Under the pieces are notes generated by a model that searched no databases, had not been told where the DNA came from, and saw only the letters and a list, made by a program, of their open reading frames with translations. Of a stretch of 6,614 bases of DNA, positions 1 through 5,635 are shown piece by piece; the first letter of the stretch is position 1; the number at the start of each line of letters is the position of its first letter. Position numbers and translations under genes: made by a program. This DNA is from Methanobacteriota archaeon (GTDB lineage Archaea; Thermoplasmatota; DTKX01; GCA-020343715), in contig JAUVEQ010000169.1 in the NCBI GenBank assembly GCA_030594725.1, forward strand, positions 1-6,614, given 5' to 3'.

Positions 1-658
1 GCTGGTCCCGCCTTCCGTTGTTATCGTGAAGATGCATCGCGAAGAGCTTGCCCCGGGACGACATCATGGCGTGTACCTTGTGGATGTTGCCATAGATGTT
101 GGCGTGCCCGACATCCAGCAGGAAGCCCAGGTTCGGGGACGTGCATTCGTTGATTGCCTCCATCAGGGGCTCCACCAGACGGTAGGTGTTCTCGTAGAGG
201 ATGCGCACATCAAGCTCGTCGGCGACGGAGGCCAGGTGGGCGACGGCATCGTCGATGCGTCCCTGGTAATCGAAGTGCTCGTCGGCCCAGATGGACCCGC
301 CCTCGTGACGCACCATCCGCTCGGGGAAACCTATGTGGGAATTGAGGTAGACCGCTCCCAGGTCGTGGGCAAGTTGGGCCTCCTGGCGCGACCTCTCCTT
401 GGAGTAGCGCAGGAACCCGGGGTCCAGGGTCAGCAGGTCCCAGTCCCCCGCGTGGAGGGTCAGCTCCAGTCCCAGGTCGTCGGCCTTTCGCCGGACCCCC
501 TCCCTCGCCTCCGTGTCAAGGAGCTCGGGACTGAAGGGCGGCAGGTCCAGGTGGTTGAACTCGGCGAAGTCCCACCCGTCCCGGGCCGTACGCTCCAGGA
601 ACTCCTCCACGGTGTTGACGAAGGTGGGGGTCGAGAGGCCGAGACGTACGGGACCCAT
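1..658 (-). CDS. Sugar phosphate isomerase/epimerase-like TIM-barrel protein (AP endonuclease family 2 fold), C-terminus off window
   Basis: The minus strand is open without a stop from ATG at 658 to the left edge, giving 219 codons of an incomplete protein. It starts MGPVRLGLSTPTF, a typical beta-1 strand of the xylose-isomerase-like barrel. Family-type residues fall at strand ends: Glu33 (FAEFN), His69 (LTLHAGD), His108 (LNSHIGF), Glu156 (ILYENT), Asp182 and His185 (LLDVGHAN), and His209/His211 (HLHDNNGRRDQ). Several of these are the expected divalent-metal ligands. Members isomerise or epimerise sugars and related polyols, or cleave abasic DNA (endonuclease IV); the sequence does not say which, though HLHDN(N/D)G is more typical of the isomerase/epimerase branch. 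The length so far fits a family of about 250-290 residues. The gene is divergent from the radical SAM gene. TTTATC at 688-683 (minus strand) lies about 28 nt before the ATG, suggesting near-leaderless transcription. Fold assignment is secure; substrate is unknown. Confidence 0.9.
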   Translation of the reverse strand, partial: MGPVRLGLSTPTFVNTVEEFLERTARDGWDFAEFNHLDLPPFSPELLDTEAREGVRRKADDLGLELTLHAGDWDLLTLDPGFLRYSKERSRQEAQLAHDLGAVYLNSHIGFPERMVRHEGGSIWADEHFDYQGRIDDAVAHLASVADELDVRILYENTYRLVEPLMEAINECTSPNLGFLLDVGHANIYGNIHKVHAMMSSRGKLFAMHLHDNNGRRDQ

Positions 659-773
659 GGCGGGCGGAACACGATTGTCTCTGATAAATCTGACGCATGC
701 TCTGTCACCCCGGTCGGCACGACGTTCAAATATATATGCTGGCGAATTCCATTACGGGGTCGTGCCATCCGGG
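659..773. promoter_or_regulatory. Divergent intergenic promoter region
   Basis: This 115-bp gap separates the minus-strand TIM-barrel gene from the plus-strand radical SAM gene and is AT-rich in the middle. AAATATATAT at 728-737 is a good archaeal TATA box. For the plus strand it would place the transcription start near 758-762, just before GTG 762 and ATG 774. On the minus strand, TTTATC at 688-683 sits about 28 nt before ATG 658 and may be the TATA element of the isomerase-like gene. The 728-737 box reads almost the same on both strands and could also serve the minus gene with a leader of about 50 nt. Box identity and spacing are seen directly; promoter function is inferred. Confidence 0.55.
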
Positions 774-1709
774 ATGCCCCTCAGGTCGGTCCACATAGTC
801 CTCACCTACAGGTGCACCTACGAGTGCTCCCACTGCTTCCTTCACTGCGGTCCCAACCAACCGGGTTCGATGTCCATGATGGAGATGGAGGGACTCATCG
901 ACCAGGCTGCTTCGATCGACGGCGTGGAGAGGGTGTACTTCGAGGGCGGGGAACCAATGCTCTACTATCCCCTTGTCGAGCGGGGCGTCCGGCAGGTTGG
1001 GGAGCTCGGGTTGTCATCGGGTATCGTCACCTGCGGGTATTACGCCACCACGGTACCGGACGGCGAGATGTGGCTGCGTCCCCTCAAGGAACTGGGCCTC
1101 TCCTCCTTGGATGTCAGCATCGACGGTCTGCATGGAACAGGGGACGCCATGACCCACGGACGCAACCTCGTGGACGCGGCCAACATACTGGGTCTTGATG
1201 TCAACGTCATCAGCGTGTGCGACCCACGGGAGGACGAGTGCAAGGACGCCTCGTTGCCTCGACCCGGGGAGGAGGCCAGTCCCGCCATGCTCCGAGGGAG
1301 GGCCGCCCACGAGCTTGTGGAAGGACTCGAGGTGCATCACCTTGGGCAGTTCACGGAGTGCCCCCACGAGGAACTGGAGCGGCCTACCCGGATCCACGTT
1401 GACCCCTACGGCAACGTGCACATCTGCCAGGGGATCCTGGCTGGAAATGTGTGGGACAGCAGCCTGCCCCAGCTGGTCAAGGGCTACGACCCCCATGCCC
1501 ACCCGGTCCTGGGCCCCCTTATCGAGGGCGGACCCGAGGCCCTGGCGAAGGCCCAGGGGATCGATACGGACCCGCAGTACGCAAGCGAGTGCCACGCTTG
1601 CTACGAGATCCGGAAAGGTCTATTGCGTGAGACTCGGATGCGAAGGTTCATTGGGCCCAATCAGGTTTATGGTGAGGAGCCCGAGCCTCCACCGAACAGT
1701 TACGTTTGA
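774..1709 (+). CDS. Radical SAM protein with C-terminal auxiliary-cluster cysteines, substrate unknown
   Basis: Predicted 311-residue radical SAM enzyme. The N-terminus carries the CX3CX2C cluster motif CTYECSHC (Cys14, Cys18, Cys21), followed by FEGGEP (GGEP at 58-61), which contacts SAM, and by LDVSIDG (112-118), a barrel strand typical of SPASM/twitch-type enzymes. The C-terminal third has Cys196, Cys218 (in the stretch HVDPYGNVHICQG), Cys273 and Cys276 (CHAC), a pattern suggesting one auxiliary Fe-S cluster in a twitch- or reduced SPASM-like domain. Such enzymes usually modify peptides or proteins or make cofactors; no substrate peptide is visible nearby. The open frame extends upstream over the divergent gene, but the radical SAM fold begins near ATG 774. 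GTG 762 is an in-frame alternative that fits leaderless initiation from the TATA box at 728. A 18-nt gap to the next gene implies co-transcription. Class is confident; role is not. Confidence 0.88.
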   Translation: MPLRSVHIVLTYRCTYECSHCFLHCGPNQPGSMSMMEMEGLIDQAASIDGVERVYFEGGEPMLYYPLVERGVRQVGELGLSSGIVTCGYYATTVPDGEMWLRPLKELGLSSLDVSIDGLHGTGDAMTHGRNLVDAANILGLDVNVISVCDPREDECKDASLPRPGEEASPAMLRGRAAHELVEGLEVHHLGQFTECPHEELERPTRIHVDPYGNVHICQGILAGNVWDSSLPQLVKGYDPHAHPVLGPLIEGGPEALAKAQGIDTDPQYASECHACYEIRKGLLRETRMRRFIGPNQVYGEEPEPPPNSYV

Positions 1710-1727
1710 GCAAGGAATGGATCTGAC

Positions 1728-2438
1728 ATGAGCCATCTAGAGGACAACCTGACACAGTTACTGATGCACAAGGGAGCATCCCTTGTGGGTTTCGCAGACC
1801 TCTCCATGTTGCCAGAAGAACCCAGAAAGGACATGGACTACGCCGTCTGGATCGCGGTGGCACTGAAACCCCGCGTGGTCGATGACATAACCGGGGGACC
1901 CACCAAGTTCTACGAGATCGAGTACCTCGAGAAGAACGAGCTGCTGAAGGAGCTGTGCAGGGAGGCGGTCAAGATCCTGAGGGGATGGGGCTTCGAGGCG
2001 ATACCCCGGGCACCCACCGGCGAGGACATCGATTGGATAGACCTGCAGACCCCCTTGCCCCACAAGACAGTGGCCACCCGGGCGGGCATGGGATGGATCG
2101 GCAAGTGCGGCCTCCTGGTGACCAAGGAGTACGGGTCCGCGATCCGGATGGCCGTGGTTCTCACAGATGCCAGCCTGGAGGGCAAGGAGGCGCCCATCGG
2201 GGCCTCCTACTGTGGCGATTGCATGGCGTGCGTGCAGCATTGTCCCGCCAATGCCCCCACGGGAGAGGACTGGATCAAAGGGCTGGACCGGGAGGAGTAC
2301 TACGACGCTTTCGCCTGCCATGAGCACATCCTGCAGGTGACGAAGGAGAAGGGCATACAGTCCACGATCTGCGGCATCTGCATCGCGGTCTGCCCCTACA
2401 CCAAGAAGTACGTCAAGAAGGCCTTGGGTCCACAGTAG
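1728..2438 (+). CDS. QueG-like (COG1600) double [4Fe-4S] cluster protein
   Basis: Predicted 236-residue soluble iron-sulfur protein. The segment LPHKTVATRAGMGWIGKCGL (110-129) matches the signature of epoxyqueuosine reductase QueG and its relatives (consensus like RAGLGWIGKN.LL). It is followed by two cluster motifs: Cys162, Cys165, Cys168 and Cys172 (CGDCMACVQHCP), and Cys197 with Cys215, Cys218 and Cys222 (CGICIAVCP), giving the eight ligands of a bacterial-ferredoxin-like double cluster. QueG proper is longer (about 300-380 residues), reduces epoxyqueuosine in tRNA with cobalamin, and often has C-terminal HEAT-like repeats that are absent here. Archaea generally make archaeosine rather than queuosine, so this is better described as a QueG-like reductase or electron-transfer protein of unknown substrate. 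It lies 18 nt after the radical SAM gene and probably shares its mRNA. ATG 1728 is chosen because it begins the conserved region; AAGGA lies about 12 nt upstream. Confidence 0.87.
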   Translation: MSHLEDNLTQLLMHKGASLVGFADLSMLPEEPRKDMDYAVWIAVALKPRVVDDITGGPTKFYEIEYLEKNELLKELCREAVKILRGWGFEAIPRAPTGEDIDWIDLQTPLPHKTVATRAGMGWIGKCGLLVTKEYGSAIRMAVVLTDASLEGKEAPIGASYCGDCMACVQHCPANAPTGEDWIKGLDREEYYDAFACHEHILQVTKEKGIQSTICGICIAVCPYTKKYVKKALGPQ

Positions 2439-2518
2439 GCTCGTTGGCCGCGATACGATGGTCGCTCCTGTGAAAACTCATCTGAGCTAACGTCGGTCCC
2501 GCCCTCCGATGGGTATTC

Positions 2519-2525
2519 TTATTTA
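2519..2525 (+). promoter_or_regulatory. TATA-like box before the MscS-family gene
   Basis: TTATTTA, centred near 2522, lies about 38 nt before ATG 2560 and would start transcription near 2548. This leaves a short leader that contains GGGGAG at 2551-2556. The box would lie inside the gene if ATG 2509 were used, so it favours the later start. Confidence 0.35.
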
Positions 2526-2559
2526 CCTACCAGCACTATTGGGCAGAATCGGGGAGAGC

Positions 2560-4662
2560 ATGCGTAGGTTATCGAATCCCATCATCAATAGGAGCATCTT
2601 CCTGCTCATCTCTCTGTCGCTTCTGGTCATGGCCCTTCCGACCGCGACGGCCGCGGATTCCGATGAGCTGGCCGATTCGGGCGCCCTCTCGGGGGTCGTG
2701 TTCAACCTCCACTACGATTCTCCGGTCCCCCATGCCTACGTCCTCGTGGAGAGCGACAAGGGATACATTCAGGCACGGAGCACCAACGAGGATGGGGAGT
2801 ACAAGTTCAACCTTCCGTACGGCGTTTACAACATGAGGGTCTTCATCCAGGACCAGGAGATGCACAACGCCACGGACATCTACATCGATCCCTCTCCTGG
2901 TATCCATGACGTTTTCGTCTCGTTCGCCCTGGACGAGGTTGTCCACATCCATGGGGTCCTCAAGTTCGATGGCGAGAAGGCTCGCGAAACGAGGGTCGTC
3001 TTCGATGGGCTCGACAACTCCTACCGCAACGAGACGGTCACCGGAACGGATGGGACCTACGCATTGGACGTGCCCATCGGTAACCTCTTCGTGACCGCGT
3101 ACGACAACGGCGAGATCGCGGGGGAAAAGAAGATAGGACCATTCGTGGTCCCCGGCGATTTCGAGGTTAATATCGATGTGGTCTACACTGGAGCTCCGCC
3201 CTCCTTCGACGATTGGAGCAACTTCATCATCACTACCTGGACAGGGATCGCCATCTGGGGCGCGGTGGTCTTCGGCCTTATCGTATTCTACTTCGTGTTC
3301 AGGAAGCGTGTTCAAGCATGGCACGGGAAAGAGCACGATAGGGTGAACGAGGCCCAGGCCGAGGTCATCGCGTACGCTGCCACGGGTTTTGGTAAGGTAG
3401 CTCTTCTGTATGCGAGCCTATTCGTACTTGGAGCCGTCCTTGATGTGGGAGACGCAGTGGCGGCGAAGTGGATCCGGTTCTGGTTGTATGCCCTCCTCTG
3501 GGTTCTGTTCCTCTGGGTAATGGGCCGGTTCGTCCTGATGCTGGTCGACAATCTCATGGTCCGGCTAAGGGCCAAGAGGAAGAGGGAAGGCTCGGATATC
3601 CCCGAGACCGCGTACATATTCATCCACGGGATCCTCAGATACGTCGTTATCATGGTGATCGGGTTCCTCATCCTGCTCATTCCCCTCGCTGGCGCGGGTT
3701 TGGCCGACGAGATCTCAGGTGGCATGAACCGTTTCATTGACTCCAATTTCGGGTACCTGATCCTACTGGTCATCATCGTCATCCTGTTCTTCATCACCAG
3801 TCGTTTCGTGAAGCTCACCATGGTGCAGTTGAAGGAGACCTCCACCAAGTTCTCTCCCCAGATGTTGAGCATCCTGGGTCTCATCGTCAAGTTCGGCATC
3901 ATTGGCCTCTTTACCGTCCTCTTCCTCTTCACACTCCTGACGATGGCGGGGATGCAGGAGATGGGTGCCCTCATCATGGCCCTGCTCACCACCACGGTGG
4001 GTATGATAGTGGCCATGACCACCACGGGTGCCCTCGGCAATGCCCTGTCGGGCATCGTCCTCATGAGGCTCAAGCCCATCGAACCGGGGCATTATGTGAC
4101 GATAGCCGATGGCCAGTTCGGAAAGGTCGTTGAGATATCCTCTTTCTTCACCCAGCTTCGGACCTTCAACAACGAGATCATCGAGATCCCCAACAACCTG
4201 ATCCTGGCACAGGACATCAAGAACTTCTCGAAGATGAAGAACATCGGTATCGAGGTGGACCTGGGGATCGGATACGATATTCCCGCCGACATCGTCCTGG
4301 ATTGCCTCAAGAACGGGGCAAAGGGCACCACCGGTATCGTCAAGGACCCGAAACCCCAGGCGATGGTCACCAAGTTCACGGACTATTCGATCAACTACAA
4401 GCTGAGAGCGTTCACCGACAAGGTCGACCGATACTTCCCGATAAAGTCATCGCTGATGCAGAACATACAGGAGATCTTCTACGCCAAGGGCATCGAGATC
4501 ATGACGCCCTGGCAGCTGGTGAAGCGGGAGGACACCGCTCCATCCAAGGAAGAGGTCATCGATCGGTTCATGGAGAACATGAAGCACAAGGAACCAACCT
4601 CTGCGGAGGACATGAGCGTCGCCGCTGGCCTGGACGTGCTTGAAGGTAACTCGAAGGATTGA
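2560..4662 (+). CDS. MscS-family mechanosensitive channel with two N-terminal extracytoplasmic beta-sandwich domains
   Basis: Predicted 700-residue membrane channel (numbered from ATG 2560). Residues 1-32 form a signal peptide ending in TATAA. Two tandem carboxypeptidase-regulatory/CnaB-like domains follow (about 38-124 and 127-210), each with a DGxYxxxxPxG signature (DGEYKFNLPYG at 78-88, DGTYALDVPIG at 164-174). Seven hydrophobic helices lie near 223-247, 273-295, 305-328, 356-380, 396-418, 436-465 and 467-503. The last is the Gly/Ala-rich pore helix with GALGNALSGIVL, leading into the MscS beta domain (GHYVTIADGQFGKV, then FNNEIIEIPNN, about 509-549) and a C-terminal alpha/beta domain to about 655. 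Basic loops after helices 1, 3 and 5 put the sandwich domains outside and the vestibule in the cytoplasm. The likely role is pressure release on osmotic downshock. E. coli MscS has only 286 residues. ATG 2509 is an in-frame alternative, but 2560 gives a better signal peptide and promoter spacing. Confidence 0.9.
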   Translation: MRRLSNPIINRSIFLLISLSLLVMALPTATAADSDELADSGALSGVVFNLHYDSPVPHAYVLVESDKGYIQARSTNEDGEYKFNLPYGVYNMRVFIQDQEMHNATDIYIDPSPGIHDVFVSFALDEVVHIHGVLKFDGEKARETRVVFDGLDNSYRNETVTGTDGTYALDVPIGNLFVTAYDNGEIAGEKKIGPFVVPGDFEVNIDVVYTGAPPSFDDWSNFIITTWTGIAIWGAVVFGLIVFYFVFRKRVQAWHGKEHDRVNEAQAEVIAYAATGFGKVALLYASLFVLGAVLDVGDAVAAKWIRFWLYALLWVLFLWVMGRFVLMLVDNLMVRLRAKRKREGSDIPETAYIFIHGILRYVVIMVIGFLILLIPLAGAGLADEISGGMNRFIDSNFGYLILLVIIVILFFITSRFVKLTMVQLKETSTKFSPQMLSILGLIVKFGIIGLFTVLFLFTLLTMAGMQEMGALIMALLTTTVGMIVAMTTTGALGNALSGIVLMRLKPIEPGHYVTIADGQFGKVVEISSFFTQLRTFNNEIIEIPNNLILAQDIKNFSKMKNIGIEVDLGIGYDIPADIVLDCLKNGAKGTTGIVKDPKPQAMVTKFTDYSINYKLRAFTDKVDRYFPIKSSLMQNIQEIFYAKGIEIMTPWQLVKREDTAPSKEEVIDRFMENMKHKEPTSAEDMSVAAGLDVLEGNSKD

Positions 4663-4680
4663 TATCGCCCGAAACCTTGG

Positions 4681-4699
4681 CCGAGGTCGATCACCTCGG
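4681..4699 (+). other. Inverted repeat (7-bp stem, 5-nt loop) after the MscS-family gene
   Basis: CCGAGGT at 4681-4687 and ACCTCGG at 4693-4699 are perfect complements separated by CGATC. Two further G-T pairs (4679-4680 with 4700-4701) could lengthen the stem to nine pairs. It begins 18 nt after the channel's stop codon and ends about 20 nt before the TATA box of the next gene. There is no T-run right after it, so it is not a standard intrinsic terminator. It may be a 3' end structure for the channel mRNA or an upstream regulatory site. Confidence 0.4.
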
Positions 4700-4720
4700 T
4701 TGCGATCCTCCGGTCGAACA

Positions 4721-4728
4721 TAATATAT
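4721..4728 (+). promoter_or_regulatory. TATA box before the zinc-ribbon membrane protein gene
   Basis: TAATATAT, centred near 4725, predicts a transcription start near 4751, about 10 nt before ATG 4761. A weaker AATATCTA lies at 4741-4748. The box falls inside the open frame that begins at 4659, which argues that the real start is 4761 and that this gene has its own promoter. Confidence 0.6.
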
Positions 4729-4760
4729 TCCAGACAACAGAATATCTATCGCGGATACAG

Positions 4761-5357
4761 ATGCATAACGTGTGCAGCGAGTGCCGTCGGAAGTTCAATC
4801 CCGACCTCAGGTACTGCCCCTACTGCGGCGGAGAGGCCAAGGTCCCTGTGACGAAGGGGTGGAACTACGGCGAGGGGGAGCTGATACGGTCCTCGGACCC
4901 GGTGAAGGACGAGCATCGGAAGGTGTACAAGCAGAACGGGTTCATGCTGCTGGTGGCCATCATCCTGCTAGTTCCCGCGTTCGTGATACTCCTCGAGGAG
5001 CTGTTGTACCTCCTGTCCGAAGCCATCGACCTTGTCATCATCGCCATCATCGTTTACGGGATCTCTGTCTTCCTGGTCGTCGTCTACGGGACAATATGCG
5101 CCTTCTACGCGAGGCGACCTGGCGCCCAGATCCTTGCCGCATTTCTGCTATGGGCCAACATCACCTGGATCAATCCGATCGTCTTCTTGACCGTCGGGGT
5201 GGTGTTCTTCATAATATGGGGCATGGGAGCCAGCAGGTCCGGCTCATTCATGAAACCGGACCCGACCTACCTGGTTATAATGACCTGTATCAGCCTCATG
5301 TGCATCATCGGGGGCTACATATGGCTTCTGAGCGCTCCCATGACAATCGACCTCTAG
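4761..5357 (+). CDS. Zinc-ribbon multi-pass membrane protein, function unknown
   Basis: Predicted 198-residue protein. The N-terminus has a compact zinc ribbon with two CxxC knuckles (Cys5/Cys8 in CSEC, Cys19/Cys22 in CPYCGG), a layout common in archaeal zinc-ribbon membrane proteins. A hydrophilic linker (about 25-58) follows, then about five hydrophobic helices near 60-82, 88-112, 121-138, 139-156 and 169-191. The ribbon is expected in the cytoplasm. No catalytic motif is seen and no function is assigned; a role in binding or membrane organisation would be a guess. The frame is open from ATG 4659, overlapping the channel's stop, but the first 34 codons carry no recognisable domain and contain the TATA box at 4721. 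ATG 4761, placed directly before the ribbon, is therefore preferred. It follows the MscS-family gene on the same strand, though a separate promoter weakens the case for an operon. Confidence 0.82.
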   Translation: MHNVCSECRRKFNPDLRYCPYCGGEAKVPVTKGWNYGEGELIRSSDPVKDEHRKVYKQNGFMLLVAIILLVPAFVILLEELLYLLSEAIDLVIIAIIVYGISVFLVVVYGTICAFYARRPGAQILAAFLLWANITWINPIVFLTVGVVFFIIWGMGASRSGSFMKPDPTYLVIMTCISLMCIIGGYIWLLSAPMTIDL

Positions 5358-5575
5358 GCGCCCCACGCGGTCTATAGTGTATGAGAACGACATCCCTCAA
5401 AATCCTCCAAGAATATGAGCGGAATCAGCTCGTCATCCGGGGCGATGTACCCGGAACGGAAGTGGTAGGGTCTCAGGGAAGCAGTGGAGGAGCCTTTCTT
5501 CCACGGCCCAACGCCACACCTCCGCCAGCCGAGGCAAGCCAGGGATACGGCATCAATATCATGGAACACGAGGGC

Positions 5576-5590
5576 CGGGGATGGTCCCCG
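5576..5590. promoter_or_regulatory. GC-rich inverted repeat next to the cphB TATA box, possible operator
   Basis: CGGGGA at 5576-5581 and TCCCCG at 5585-5590 are perfect complements around TGG. A second layer, CGAG at 5569-5572 with CTCG at 5594-5597, could pair outside it. The repeat ends 9 bp before the TATA box at 5600. That is where a regulator could contact the BRE/TATA complex, so a dyad operator controlling cyanophycin genes is plausible. Only the symmetry is seen; binding is inferred. Confidence 0.4.
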
Positions 5591-5599
5591 ATACTCGGG

Positions 5600-5609
5600 T
5601 TTAAATATC
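5600..5609 (+). promoter_or_regulatory. TATA box of the cyanophycinase gene
   Basis: TTTAAATATC stands out sharply from its GC-rich surroundings and is centred about 32 nt before GTG 5636. Transcription would start near 5630, leaving a leader of only a few nucleotides. This supports GTG 5636 as the start of a leaderless or nearly leaderless message. Confidence 0.7.
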
Positions 5610-5635
5610 GATAACCAGCTACTGGGACGATACTC

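Larger units (their letters stand above)
5358..5635. other. Gene-poor intergenic stretch upstream of the cyanophycin genes
   Basis: This 278-bp stretch lies between the zinc-ribbon gene and cphB. It contains a 77-codon plus-strand frame (5381-5614) and an opposing frame; neither shows a recognisable domain, ribosome-binding site or well-placed promoter. TCTATAGT at 5371-5378 is TATA-like but lies too close to ATG 5381 to serve it. The right end holds the inverted repeat at 5576-5590 and the TATA box at 5600-5609. No tRNA-like fold was seen. The likely content is a long upstream regulatory region or an untranslated remnant. Confidence 0.5.

Noticed and set aside
513..773. N-terminal extension of the radical SAM gene from ATG 513
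   Set aside because: The extension is antisense to conserved codons of the divergent gene and passes through the TATA box at 728; the radical SAM fold begins near 774.
26..1198. A 390-codon plus-strand open frame at the left edge
   Set aside because: It lies antisense to the TIM-barrel gene and then out of frame within the radical SAM gene; its product has no recognisable domain and is explained by high GC.
1014..1595. A 193-codon minus-strand frame
   Set aside because: It is opposite the conserved radical SAM gene and has no domain of its own.
1758..2327. A 189-codon minus-strand frame
   Set aside because: It is a shadow of the QueG-like gene, whose cysteine motifs prove the plus strand is coding.
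2569..4092. Long minus-strand frames (2569-3336, 3312-4079, 3763-4092)
   Set aside because: They are opposite the MscS-family gene; their composition (runs of Met/Arg or Asp/His) is the usual antisense of hydrophobic codons.
4659..4760. Start of the zinc-ribbon gene at ATG 4659, giving a 4-nt overlap with the channel gene
   Set aside because: The overlap looks operon-like, but the added 34 residues show no domain and contain the hairpin and TATA box.
5381..5614. A 77-codon plus-strand frame upstream of cphB
   Set aside because: It has no ribosome-binding site, no promoter at proper distance and no recognisable domain; it also covers the cphB TATA box and the inverted repeat.
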